Part shown: in pieces, positions 1 through 10,910 of the stretch | How the letters are laid out: every line of letters begins with the position of its first letter | Numbering within the stretch: the first letter of the stretch is position 1 | Source of the DNA: Pelomonas candidula | GTDB lineage: Bacteria; Pseudomonadota; Gammaproteobacteria; Burkholderiales; Burkholderiaceae_C | Assembly: GCF_043555985.1 (NCBI RefSeq) | Contig: NZ_JBIGIC010000007.1 | Location: 62,001 to 126,000 of the forward strand | DNA: 64,000 bases | Direction of reading: 5' to 3' | Program-made: the position numbers and the translations under genes | Notes under the pieces: generated by a model | The model's database searches: none | Told to the model about the DNA's origin: nothing | Seen by the model: the letters and a program-made list of their open reading frames with translations, nothing else

Positions 1-2
1 TC

Positions 3-1907
<1,905 letters not shown>

Positions 1908-2706
1908 CCAGCAGCCGCTTCAGCTCCGGCGTTTGCGGCCGGGCCAGCAGCTCGGCGGGTGGGCCGGACTCCAGCACGCGGCCGTCGTGCAGGAAGACGA
2001 TGCGGTCGGCGTGGCGGGCCAGGGCCGGATCGTGCGTGGCCAGCAGCAACGCCAGACCGTCGCTGGCCAGCGCGCGCGCCGCGGCGCCGACCTCGCCGGC
2101 CTGCTCCGGATCGTCGGCGCTGGTGAGGTCGTCGCACAGCAGCACGGTGGGGCCCGGCGCCAGCGCGTGGGCGAGGGCGGCTCGCTGGCGCTGGGCCGCG
2201 GTCAGCCCGCCAGGCAGCGCGTCGAACAGCTCGGCCAGGCCGACACGCGCGAGCAGCTCGTGTGCCAGCGCCGCGGCGTTTGGCCGGTCCGCCAGTGCCG
2301 CCGACTGCATCAGGTGCCAGCCCAGGCCGATGTCGGGCGGCAGGTGCAGGCCCTGAAACACCCAGCCCACCGCGCGGCGCCACGTACCGGGCTGCGGTGG
2401 TGGCCGCCCCTGGAGGCTCAGCGTGCCGTCGTGGAAGCCCTCCAGCCCGGCGATGCAGCGCAGTAGCGTGCTCTTGCCGGCGCCGCCGCGGCCCAGCAGC
2501 GCAACCACCTCGCCGCGCCGCAGTTCCAGGTCCACGCCGCGCAGCACCTCACGGTGACCGTGGCGCTTGTGCAAGGCGGCGACGCTCACGAGCGGCGTCG
2601 CCGCCAGCGTCGCGAGGAGGTCGTCGAGGACTGCCGCCATGCCCTTGCTCATGCACGGTGCGCCGCAGAAACCGTGCCAACGTGGCGCCCGCTGACGGCG
2701 CCGTCG

Positions 2707-3451
<745 letters not shown>

Positions 3452-3462
<11 letters not shown>

Positions 3463-4099
3463 GGATGCGGCGCTCCAGATGTTGGGCGAAGAGGCTGACG
3501 GGGAAGCACAGCGCGAAATACAGCAGCGCCACGCAGCCGAAGACGAGGAAGGGCTTGAAGCTGGCGTTGGCGATCATGCCGCCGGCCTTGGTCAGCTCGA
3601 CGAAGCCGATGACCGAGGCCAGCGCCGTGCCCTTGATGACCTGCACGAGGAAGCCCACCGTCGGCGCGATGGCCAGGCGGCCGGCCTGCGGCAGGATGAC
3701 GTGGCGCAGCTGCTCGCTGAAAGAAAGCGCCAGGCTGCGCGCCGCCTCCCACTGGCCGCGCGGCACGGCGTCCACGCAGCCGCGCCAGATCTCGACGAGG
3801 TAGGCGCTGGTGTAGAGCGTCAGCGCCAGCGCTGCTGCCGTCCAGGCCGACACCTCGACGCCCAGCAGCGCGAGGCCGAAGTAGGCGAGGAAGAGCTGCA
3901 TCAGCAGCGGCGTGCCCTGGAACAGCTGCACGTACACGGCGATGGCGCGCTGCATGCCGGTGCCGAAGCGCAGCCGCAGCGCCAGCAGCAGGCCGCCGAC
4001 GAGGCCGCCGCCCGCGAAGGCGATGGCCGACAGTGCCACCGTCCAGCGCAGCGCGAGCAGCAGGTTGCGGACGATGTCCCACAGCGTGAACTCGATCAT
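3452..4099 (-). CDS. Polar amino-acid ABC transporter permease (HisM type)
   Basis: 215 residues starting MIEFTLWD. The start codon at 4099 overlaps the stop of the preceding permease gene (ATGA), which fixes it. Hydrophobic segments and the EAA loop (GQWEAARSLALSFSEQLRHV) are typical of HisM/GlnP permeases, where the loop docks on the ATPase. It forms the inner-membrane channel with the 4096-4764 product. The same frame stays open further upstream, but that stretch is the out-of-frame shadow of the neighbouring permease gene. Confidence 0.88.
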
Positions 4100-4764
4100 G
4101 CCGACCTCCGGCCGAAGACGAAGCGCGGGCCGGCCCACGTCAGCAGCTTGCGTGCGGCGATCGACAGCGCGAGGTAGATCGCCAGTGCGATGAAGACGGC
4201 CTCGAAGTTGCGGAAGTTGCGGCTGTAGATGAGGCTGGTCGCGTAGTTCAGCTCCTCGGTCGAGATCTGGCCGCAGACGGCCGAGCCCAGCATGACGATG
4301 ATGATCTGGCTCGTCATCGCCGGCCACACGCGCTGCAGCGCCGGCGGCAGCACGACGCGGGTGAAGGTCTGCACCGGCGTCAGCGCCAGGCTCTGCGCGG
4401 CCTCCCACTGGCCGCGCGGCGTGGCCTGGATGCCGGCGCGCAGGATCTCGCAGCCATAGGCGCCGAGGTTGAGCGTCATCGCGATGACCGACGCGACCTC
4501 GGGCGACAGCTTCACGCCGGCGGCCGGCAGGCCGAAGAAGACGAAGAACAGCTGCACGATGAACGGCGTGTTGCGCAGCAGCTCCACGTAGACACCCAGC
4601 ACGCGCCGCAGCCACACCGGCCCGCAGGCGCGGGCCCAGGCGGCGGCCGTGGCGATCAGCAGGCCCAGCGGTGTGGCCACCAGCGTGAGCCCCAGCGTCC
4701 AGGCCAGCCCTTTCAGCAGCAGTGGCCATTCGGCCAGCACTGCCATGAAGTCAAAGCTGATCAT
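4096..4764 (-). CDS. Polar amino-acid ABC transporter permease (HisQ type)
   Basis: 222 residues with about five membrane segments and an EAA loop (GQWEAAQSLALTPVQTFTRV). It resembles the neighbouring permease, as expected for a heterodimeric channel of the polar amino-acid uptake family. It is coupled by a 4-base overlap to the second permease gene and follows the binding-protein gene by 18 bases. With the ATPase it should import the ligand captured by the 4783-5568 protein. Confidence 0.88.
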   Translation of the reverse strand: MISFDFMAVLAEWPLLLKGLAWTLGLTLVATPLGLLIATAAAWARACGPVWLRRVLGVYVELLRNTPFIVQLFFVFFGLPAAGVKLSPEVASVIAMTLNLGAYGCEILRAGIQATPRGQWEAAQSLALTPVQTFTRVVLPPALQRVWPAMTSQIIIVMLGSAVCGQISTEELNYATSLIYSRNFRNFEAVFIALAIYLALSIAARKLLTWAGPRFVFGRRSA

Positions 4765-4782
4765 GGCGTTGCCCGATCTGGA

Positions 4783-5568
4783 TCACAGAGGAAGATCGCC
4801 AGCGCCACGGCCCAGCCATTTCTTGGACAGCGCCTCCAGCTCGCCCGCCGCCTTGGCCGCCGCGATGATCTGGTTGACCTTGGCCAGCAGCGCGTCCTCG
4901 CCCTTGAGCACGCCGACGAAGCAGGGGCTGTCCTTCAGCAGCAGCTTGTATTCGGTGTTCAGCTCGGGCTTGCGCTGCATCAGGTTGCCGGCGACGGCGG
5001 CGCTGGTGGCCAGCAGCTGGGTCTGGCCGGCAGCGAACGCGGCGATGGTGGCGTTGTTGTCCTCAAAGCGCTTGAACTCCAGTGTCGACGGCGCGACCTT
5101 GCCCAGCTCCTGGTCCTCCATCGCGCCGCGCGTGACGGCGACGCTCTTGCCGCCCAGGTCGGCCCAGCTCTTGATGCTGAGGCTCTTGGCGGCGAACACG
5201 GCCTGGTAGAACGGCGCGTAGGCCGCGCTGAAGTTGATGACCTTCTCGCGCTCGGGGTTCTTGCCCAGCGTGGAGATGACGAGGTCGGCCTTCTTCGTCT
5301 GCAGGTAGGGAATGCGGTTGGCGCTGGTCACCGGCACCAGCTCGGTCTTGACGCCCAGCTTGGCGGCGATGAGCTGGGCCATGGCCACGTCCAGCCCCTG
5401 CGGTGCCATGTCGGGGCCGACGAAGCCGTAGGGCGGGTAGTCGGTCGGGATGGCGATCTTGATCGTCTTGCTCTTCGTGATCGTGTCCAGCGCGGTCTGC
5501 GCCTGGGCGCCCAGCGCGAACAGGCTCAGGCCGGCGATCAGCAGGCGGCGGGAAAGCATCGAGGTCAT
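4783..5568 (-). CDS. Periplasmic solute-binding protein, SBP_bac_3 family
   Basis: 261 residues with an export signal (MTSMLSRRLLIAGLSLFALG, cleavage probably after AQA, residue 23). The mature part has family-3 binding-protein features: IAIPTDYPPYGF near the start, GLDVAMAQLIAAKLG, and ADLVISTLGKNPEREKVINFS, where the arginine normally holds the ligand carboxylate. It delivers substrate to the downstream permeases. ATG at 5568 overlaps the regulator stop codon by 4 bases, so both lie on one transcript. Ligand unknown; amino acids are usual for the family, though opines and small organic acids are also bound by members. Confidence 0.88.
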   Translation of the reverse strand: MTSMLSRRLLIAGLSLFALGAQAQTALDTITKSKTIKIAIPTDYPPYGFVGPDMAPQGLDVAMAQLIAAKLGVKTELVPVTSANRIPYLQTKKADLVISTLGKNPEREKVINFSAAYAPFYQAVFAAKSLSIKSWADLGGKSVAVTRGAMEDQELGKVAPSTLEFKRFEDNNATIAAFAAGQTQLLATSAAVAGNLMQRKPELNTEYKLLLKDSPCFVGVLKGEDALLAKVNQIIAAAKAAGELEALSKKWLGRGAGDLPL

Positions 5569-6284
5569 AGCAGGGCTCCTAGGTAGGCGGGTTCGGTGGG
5601 TTCAGCGGTGGGTGAGGGCAGGGGCGCGAGGGCCTCGCGCAGCTGCTGCAGCGGGTCGTCGTCGGCGGGCAGGCGCAGCGCGGCCTGCACGCTTGCGAGG
5701 TGCTCGGCCATCAGCGCCTCGGCGCGGGCGCTGTCACCGGCGGCCAGTGCGCCGACGATGGCGACATGGTCCTGGCAGGACAGCGCCGCGTCGTGCGAGG
5801 ACTGGTAGCGCATCGCGATCAGCGTCGTGCGTGCCGTGAAGTCGCGCAGCGTGTCGGCCAGCAGGCCATTGCCCAGGCATTCGGCCAGGCAGACGTGGAA
5901 GTCGCCGAGCAGGAAGCTGCGCGCGCCGACATCGTCGCCGCGCAGCGCGGCCTGTTCCTGCTGCAGATGCTGCTGCAGCCGCTCGATCGCTTCGGGCGCC
6001 AGCCGGCCCTGGCCGCGGATCAGCCCCAGCTCGATGACGCGGCGCGCCTCGAAGGCCTCGCGGACCTCGTCCTGTGTCGGCGCGATCAGATACCAGCCGC
6101 GCCGCGCGCTGACCGTGACGATGCCGCGCGCCGCCAGCCTTGTGAGCGCCTCGCGCACGATGGTGCGGCTGCAGTCGAACAGCATCGCCAGCTGCTGCTC
6201 GCCCAGCCGCGCGCCGGGCGCGAGTTTCTGTGCGAGCACCGCTTCGACGATGCGCTGGCTGATGTCAGTGGCGGAGATGCCCAT
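5565..6284 (-). CDS. GntR/FadR-family transcriptional regulator
   Basis: 239 residues. An N-terminal winged helix-turn-helix (about 5-70, with CSRTIVREALTRLAARGIV) is followed by an all-helical FCD ligand domain (about 80-215). I chose ATG 6284 because homology begins there; the frame extends to 6422 but that part looks non-coding. It is the first gene of the importer operon and is coupled to the binding-protein gene by ATGA, so it probably controls the operon and itself. A TTGTATGCAA palindrome 40 bases upstream fits an FCD-type operator. Confidence 0.85.
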   Translation of the reverse strand: MGISATDISQRIVEAVLAQKLAPGARLGEQQLAMLFDCSRTIVREALTRLAARGIVTVSARRGWYLIAPTQDEVREAFEARRVIELGLIRGQGRLAPEAIERLQQHLQQEQAALRGDDVGARSFLLGDFHVCLAECLGNGLLADTLRDFTARTTLIAMRYQSSHDAALSCQDHVAIVGALAAGDSARAEALMAEHLASVQAALRLPADDDPLQQLREALAPLPSPTAEPTEPAYLGALL

Positions 6285-6323
6285 GGCGGGGTCTTTGCAG
6301 CTTCCGTGCCAGCGTTTATCTGT

Positions 6324-6335
6324 CTTGTATGCAAG
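6324..6335. promoter_or_regulatory. Candidate GntR (FCD) operator
   Basis: CTTGTATGCAAG has CTTG/CAAG arms around TATG and is one base off the TTGTATACAA form bound by several FCD-type GntR regulators. It lies between the divergent gntR (start 6284) and SDR (start 6468) genes, so it could control both. A perfect 8-base palindrome TGTGCACA follows at 6339-6346. Assignment rests on pattern and position only. Confidence 0.45.
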
Positions 6336-6467
6336 CGCTGTGCACAAATCCGGGACCGATCCCGACGGGATTGCACTAGCACGGTGCGGAGCAGCCCCAA
6401 GGCGAGCCGGGGCGTTCGGCATCGGCTACACCTTGTGTCCCCCCGACCTCTCCAAGGAAGCCCCACC

Positions 6468-7253
6468 ATGGACCTGCAACTGAAGAACCGCCTGGCCCTC
6501 GTCTCCGGCAGCACCGCCGGCATCGGCCACGCCATCGCGCACTCGCTCGCCGCCGAGGGCGCCCGCGTCATCGTCAACGGCCGCACGCAGGCGGCTGTCG
6601 CCGCCGCTGTCGCCGCCATCGAGGCCGCCACCGGCAACCGGCCGCTGGGCTTCGCCGGCGACCTGAGCCAGGCCGAGGTCGCCGAGGCGCTGGTGCGCCA
6701 GCACCCCGGCATCGAGATCCTCGTCAACAACCTGGGCATCTTCGAGGCCAAGCCGTTCGAGGACATCCCCGACGCCGACTGGCAGCGCTTCTTCGACGTC
6801 AACGTGCTCAGCGGCGTGCGGCTGGCGCGCCTGGTGCTGCCGGCCATGAAGGCGGCCAACTGGGGCCGCGTCATCTTCATCTCCAGCGAGAGTGCCATCC
6901 AGATCCCGGCCGAGATGGTTCACTACGGCATGACGAAGACCGCGCAGCTCGCCGTGTCGCGCGGCCTGGCCGAGTCGCTGGCCGGTACCGGCATCACCGT
7001 CAACAGCGTGCTGCCCGGCCCGACGCGTTCGCGCGGCGTGAACGATTTCGTCGAGCAGGTGTCGAACGGCAAGTCGTTCGCCGAGTTCGAGACCGAGTTC
7101 TTCGAGAAGGTGCGGCCCACGTCGCTGATCAAGCGCTTCTCGACGCCCGAGGAGGTGGCCGCGCTGGTGACCTACGTCGCCAGCCCGCTGGCCTCGGCGA
7201 CGACCGGCGCGGCGCTGCGCGTGGACGGTGGGACGACGAAGAGCGCGTTCTAG
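6468..7253 (+). CDS. SDR-family oxidoreductase
   Basis: 261-residue classical short-chain dehydrogenase/reductase. The NAD(P) glycine motif is GSTAGIG (about 14-20), NNLG replaces the usual NNAG, the catalytic serine lies in FISSES, and YGMTK supplies the Tyr-x-x-x-Lys pair; the C-terminus has LRVDGG. It probably oxidises or reduces a hydroxyl/carbonyl substrate. It is divergent from the GntR-controlled importer, which suggests it acts on the imported compound, but this is inference. ATG 6468 is chosen from the start of homology. A strong terminator follows the stop codon by 5 bases. Confidence 0.88.
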   Translation: MDLQLKNRLALVSGSTAGIGHAIAHSLAAEGARVIVNGRTQAAVAAAVAAIEAATGNRPLGFAGDLSQAEVAEALVRQHPGIEILVNNLGIFEAKPFEDIPDADWQRFFDVNVLSGVRLARLVLPAMKAANWGRVIFISSESAIQIPAEMVHYGMTKTAQLAVSRGLAESLAGTGITVNSVLPGPTRSRGVNDFVEQVSNGKSFAEFETEFFEKVRPTSLIKRFSTPEEVAALVTYVASPLASATTGAALRVDGGTTKSAF

Positions 7254-7258
7254 CCAGA

Positions 7259-7284
7259 ACCCCGCCGGCAGGCGGGGTCTTTTT
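7259..7284 (+). terminator. Rho-independent terminator of the SDR gene
   Basis: A perfect 8-base stem (ACCCCGCC / GGCGGGGT) with a GGCA tetraloop is followed by CTTTTT. It begins 5 bases after the SDR stop codon and ends just before the operator palindrome of the next gene. Confidence 0.88.
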
Positions 7285-7310
7285 CATGCAACTAATAATG
7301 TTGCATGAAA
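7282..7310 (+). promoter_or_regulatory. Palindromic operator with embedded -10 box, overlapping the Rrf2 start codon
   Basis: TTTCATGCAAC (7282-7292) and GTTGCATGAAA (7300-7310) are perfect 11-base inverted repeats around TAATAAT. The spacer reads as a -10 box, and the start codon of the Rrf2 gene (7305) lies in the right arm. A start of transcription about 6-7 bases after the -10 would give an mRNA beginning at or next to the ATG. The layout fits negative autoregulation by the Rrf2 protein, with a dimer covering the -10 box. Confidence 0.65.
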
Positions 7311-7787
7311 CAAAACAGCCAGCTGTCCGACGTGCTGCACGTGCTGCTGCACATGGCCGAGGGCGACGGCCCGGCCACGTCCGAGGCGCTCGCGGCGGCG
7401 ATGCAGACAAACCCCGTCGTGCTGCGCCGCCTGATGACAGGATTGCGTGAGGCGGGCTTCGTCGCGTCGTCCAAGGGCCACGGCGGTGGCTGGGTGCTCA
7501 GCTGCCCGCTGGAGCGCATCACGCTGCGCGACGTGCACGAGGCGCTGGGTGCGCCGGCCTTCGTGTCGCTGGGCTTTCGCGAGGACCGGCCCGAGTGCCT
7601 GGTTGCCCAGGCCGTCAACGAATCACTGGGCGCCGCCGTGCGCGACGCCGAAGCGCTGTTGCTGGCCCGCCTCGGTGCCGTGACGCTGGCCGCGCTGTCG
7701 CAGGACTTTCACCAGCGCCTGGCGCTGCACCGCGGTGCCCACCCCGGTGCCGCGCACCGACTCGAGGAGCACACGCGTGCAGATTGA
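7305..7787 (+). CDS. Rrf2-family transcriptional regulator
   Basis: 160 residues with an N-terminal winged helix (about 1-80) containing NPVVLRRLMTGLREAGFVASSKGHGGGWVLS, a typical Rrf2 recognition and wing region. Only one cysteine (in PECLV) is present, so it is unlikely to carry the three-cysteine Fe-S cluster of IscR/NsrR and belongs with the YwnA-like, non-cluster members; thiol sensing through the single cysteine is possible. It overlaps the downstream flavoprotein gene by 11 bases, which points to a regulator-enzyme pair. No Shine-Dalgarno can precede the start if the message is leaderless. Confidence 0.85.
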   Translation: MKQNSQLSDVLHVLLHMAEGDGPATSEALAAAMQTNPVVLRRLMTGLREAGFVASSKGHGGGWVLSCPLERITLRDVHEALGAPAFVSLGFREDRPECLVAQAVNESLGAAVRDAEALLLARLGAVTLAALSQDFHQRLALHRGAHPGAAHRLEEHTRAD

Positions 7788-8670
7788 TTTCGCCATCATC
7801 GGCGGCAGCTACGCCGGCCTGTCCGCCGCGCTGCAGCTGGCGCGGGCGCGCCGCAACGTGCTCGTCGTGGACGCCGGACAGCGCCGCAACCGTTTCGTCG
7901 ACGAGGCCGGGCTGACGTCGCATGGCTTCCTGACCCAGGACGGCCGTGCGCCCGCTGCCATCGCCGCCGACGCCAAGGCCCAACTGCTGCGCTACCCGAG
8001 CGTGCAGTGGTTGGACGGCAGCGCCGATGACGCCCGCGTGGCCGCGGACGGGCGGCTCGAATTTCGCGTCGGTGAGCAACGCATCAGCGCCGGCCGCCTC
8101 GTCCTCGCCACCGGCGTGCGCGACATCCTGCCGCCGGTGCCGGGCCTGGCCGAACGCTGGGGGCGCAGCGTCTTCCACTGCCCCTACTGCCATGGCTACG
8201 AGCTGGACGCCGGCGAGATCGGCGTCGTCGCGGCCACGCCGATGGCGCAGCACCATGCCCTCATGCTGCCCGACTGGGGCCGCACGACGCTGTTCCTGAA
8301 CGGCGTTTACACGCCGAACGACGAAGAGCGCGTCGAACTGGCCCGGCGCGGCACTCACGTCGAGCCGGTGCCGGTCGTGCGCATCGATGGCGAGGCCGAC
8401 GTGGTGCTCGCCGACGGCCGCGTACTGCGAATGAACGGCCTGTTCACGCAGCCACGCACCGTCATGACCAGCCCGGTGGCCGAGCAACTCGGCTGCGCGA
8501 TGACCGACGGGCCGATGGGGCCTTTCATCCAGGTCGGCCCGACGCAGGAAACCAGCGTGCCGATGGTCTTCGCCTGCGGCGACGCCGCACGGGCGGCGGG
8601 CAGCGTGGCGCTGGCGGTGGGCGACGGCGTCATGGCCGGATTCGGTGCGCACCGGTCGACGATGGTCTGA
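7777..8670 (+). CDS. FAD-dependent oxidoreductase, thioredoxin-reductase-like
   Basis: 297 residues from GTG 7777, preceded by CGAGGAG at a good spacing. It has an N-terminal FAD-binding motif (IIGGSYAGLSAALQLARARR), LATGVRD, a redox-type CPYC (in FHCPYCHGYE) and a C-terminal FACGDAA that binds FAD. The arrangement matches low-molecular-weight thioredoxin-reductase-like proteins. I see no clear second GxGxxA motif for NADPH in the middle region (GVVAATPMAQ takes its place), so its electron donor is uncertain. It is coupled to the Rrf2 gene, suggesting redox or electrophile stress control. Confidence 0.82.
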   Translation: MQIDFAIIGGSYAGLSAALQLARARRNVLVVDAGQRRNRFVDEAGLTSHGFLTQDGRAPAAIAADAKAQLLRYPSVQWLDGSADDARVAADGRLEFRVGEQRISAGRLVLATGVRDILPPVPGLAERWGRSVFHCPYCHGYELDAGEIGVVAATPMAQHHALMLPDWGRTTLFLNGVYTPNDEERVELARRGTHVEPVPVVRIDGEADVVLADGRVLRMNGLFTQPRTVMTSPVAEQLGCAMTDGPMGPFIQVGPTQETSVPMVFACGDAARAAGSVALAVGDGVMAGFGAHRSTMV

Positions 8671-8696
8671 CCGTCGACCGCGGCTACGCTCGCGGC

Positions 8697-9248
8697 ATGC
8701 CCGTTCTTCTCATCATCGACATGCAGGTCGGCATGACCTGGCCGCGCAGCGGCGCCCGCAACAACCCACAGGCCGAGGCCGGCATCGCGCAGCTGCTGTC
8801 ACGGTGGCGGCAGGCCGGCGCGCCGGTCGTGCATGTGCGGCATATGTCGCGCACGCCGGGTTCGGTGTTCTGGCCCGGCCAGCCCGGCGCCGAGTTCCAG
8901 CCGGCGCTGGCGCCGCGGGACGGCGAGCATGTCGTCGAGAAGAACGTGCCCGACGCCTTCACGCACACGGGGCTGGAGCGCTGGCTGCATGCCCGCGGGC
9001 ACGGCGAGCTGGTCATCGTGGGCGTCAGCACCAACAACTCGGTCGAGGCCACGGCGCGCAGCGCCGGCAATCTGGGCTTTCATACCCACGTCGTGGCCGA
9101 TGCCTGCTTCGCCTTCGACAAGACCGACCTGCGCGGTATCCACCACGCCGCGGAGGAGGTGCACCAGATGGCGCTGGCCAACCTGCATGGCGAGTACGCC
9201 ACTGTCATCGACGCGGCGGCTGCCGCCGCGCTGCTGGCCGCGCGCTGA
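8697..9248 (+). CDS. Isochorismatase-fold protein lacking the catalytic cysteine
   Basis: 183 residues with the isochorismatase/cysteine-hydrolase fold. Asp8 (LLIIDMQ) and Lys82 (EKNVPDAF) of the catalytic triad are present. The position of the nucleophilic cysteine is Ser115, in GVSTNNSVEATARSA, where GVxTxxCVxxTxRxA is usual. Members without cysteine include true isochorismatases that do not use covalent catalysis, so it may be an active hydrolase of another type or a weakened enzyme. It is 26 bases downstream of the flavoprotein gene on the same strand and could share its transcript. Substrate unknown. Confidence 0.8.
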   Translation: MPVLLIIDMQVGMTWPRSGARNNPQAEAGIAQLLSRWRQAGAPVVHVRHMSRTPGSVFWPGQPGAEFQPALAPRDGEHVVEKNVPDAFTHTGLERWLHARGHGELVIVGVSTNNSVEATARSAGNLGFHTHVVADACFAFDKTDLRGIHHAAEEVHQMALANLHGEYATVIDAAAAAALLAAR

Positions 9249-9300
9249 GACGCTGGCGCGATGACCGCCGCCGGCCGTGCGGCGGTCAGAATCCCGACCC

Positions 9301-9975
9301 ATGCGACTGCTACTCGTTGAAGACGACCCCATGATCGGCGACAGCCTGCGCGAGGCACTGCGCCGCCAGGGCTTTGCGGCCGACTGGGTACGCGACGGCC
9401 TGGCCGCCGACGGCGTGCTGGCCAGCGGCGAGCGCTTCGACGCCGTGCTGCTGGACCTGGGCCTGCCCAAGCGCAACGGCGTGGAAGTGCTGCGCGCACT
9501 GCGCGCCCGCGGTGACGCGACGCCGGTCATCGTGCTGACGGCGCGCGACGCCACCACCGACAAGGTCGCAGGGCTGGACGCTGGTGCCGACGACTACCTC
9601 GTCAAGCCCTTCGAGTTGGACGAGCTGCTGGCGCGGCTGCGCGTCATCGCGCGCCGCCAGAGCGGCCGCACCGACTCGGCATTGCATGTGGCAGACCTGC
9701 GGCTGGACCCGGCCACGCGCGAGGTGACGCGCGGCGGGCGGCCCGTGCTGCTGTCGGCTCGCGAGTTCGCGTTGCTGCAGGTGCTGCTGGAGCGGCCCGG
9801 CGCCATCGTGTCACGGGCGCAGCTGGAGGACCGGCTCTACGGCTGGGGCGAGGAGCTGGAGAGCAACGCCATCAGCGTCTACATGCACCAGCTGCGCAAG
9901 AAGCTCGGGGCCGACCTGCTGCACACGGTGCGCGGCCTGGGCTATTACGCCGGCCCCGAGAAGGGCGGCGCATGA
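9301..9975 (+). CDS. OmpR-family response regulator (QseB/PmrA-like)
   Basis: 224 residues: receiver domain with acidic pocket EDD (7-9), phosphorylation site Asp52 (LLDLGLPKRNG) and Lys102 (DYLVKPF), then a winged-helix DNA-binding domain (about 130-220, ending HTVRGLGYYA). ATG 9301 marks the start of homology; an upstream in-frame ATG at 9277 adds eight unlikely residues. Its stop overlaps the following membrane-protein gene (ATGA), which in turn overlaps a sensor kinase gene, so the three are translated together. Target genes unknown. Confidence 0.9.
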   Translation: MRLLLVEDDPMIGDSLREALRRQGFAADWVRDGLAADGVLASGERFDAVLLDLGLPKRNGVEVLRALRARGDATPVIVLTARDATTDKVAGLDAGADDYLVKPFELDELLARLRVIARRQSGRTDSALHVADLRLDPATREVTRGGRPVLLSAREFALLQVLLERPGAIVSRAQLEDRLYGWGEELESNAISVYMHQLRKKLGADLLHTVRGLGYYAGPEKGGA

Positions 9976-10910
9976 CCGCCGCCTGGCTGAAACGCTTCAC
10001 CGGCGAGGGGCACCTGTGGCATGGCCTGCAGCTGGCGCTGGTCATCGTGCTGGCGCATGCCGCGGCGCGCGTGACCGGCCTGCCCGAAGCCCACTGGGCC
10101 GCGATGAGTGCCCTCATCGTCAGCCGTGCGGACGCCAGCGCCACGCTGCAGGCGGGCGGCCAGCGGTTGATGGCCACGCTGCTCGGCGCCGTGGCCGGCC
10201 TGGCCGGCGTGGCGCTGGAGCATGCGCTGCCAGGCCTTGGCCGTGAAGCCATCGGCCTGGGTGTCGTTGCCCTGCTGGCCGCTGCCACGGCCGACCGGAT
10301 CGGCTGGCGCACCGCGCCCATCACGGCGTTGATCGTGTTGGGCACCGCGTCGCATCCCGGGCAGTCGGCCGTGATGGCCGCGGCGCTGCGCACCGCCAAC
10401 ATCGCCGTGGGCGCGGGTGTCGCGATGGCCACGGCCTGGGTGGGCTACCGGCTGGCTGTCGGCGTGCGGCCGCTGGCCGTCGTGGCGGCGCTGCTGCGCG
10501 AGCTGGCCGCGCAGGTCGAGGCCGCACCGACGGCCGACGCCGACCGGCGCGAGGCCCTCGGCCGCGAGTCGCGCGCCACGCTGCGCCGCCTGGGCGAGAT
10601 GCTGCACGGCACGCAGGATGACGGCCGGCGCAAGCTGCTGGGCCTGGCGATGCGGCTGGGCCAGGACGCCGCCTGGCTGGCGCGCCAGCTCGCGTCGCCC
10701 CAGGCCGGCGAAGCCGCCGCGCTGCTGGCGGCGCAGGCCGCCGTCACGCTGCGCGCCGCCGCCGCACGGCTGGAGGGCGGCAGCGAATCGCCCCGAGACG
10801 CCATCGCCGCGCTGGCCGGCCACGCCGGTCCGGCCTGGCGGACGGACGCCGTCGCGCTGCTGGCCGACGACCTGGCCAAGCTGCTCAAGCTCGCCGGGAG
10901 CCCGCGATGA
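9972..10910 (+). CDS. FUSC-like inner-membrane protein between response regulator and kinase
   Basis: 312 residues. The first half has about five hydrophobic segments, including HWAAMSALIVSRADASATL and TADRIGWRTAPITALIVLG, which recall the aromatic-acid exporter/FUSC family. The second half is soluble and Ala/Leu/Arg-rich, probably helical. It is about half the size of full FUSC pumps. Overlaps of 4 bases on both sides place it inside the two-component operon, so it may export the compound the kinase senses or act with the kinase in sensing. Family call is moderate. Confidence 0.7.
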   Translation: MTAAWLKRFTGEGHLWHGLQLALVIVLAHAAARVTGLPEAHWAAMSALIVSRADASATLQAGGQRLMATLLGAVAGLAGVALEHALPGLGREAIGLGVVALLAAATADRIGWRTAPITALIVLGTASHPGQSAVMAAALRTANIAVGAGVAMATAWVGYRLAVGVRPLAVVAALLRELAAQVEAAPTADADRREALGRESRATLRRLGEMLHGTQDDGRRKLLGLAMRLGQDAAWLARQLASPQAGEAAALLAAQAAVTLRAAAARLEGGSESPRDAIAALAGHAGPAWRTDAVALLADDLAKLLKLAGSPR

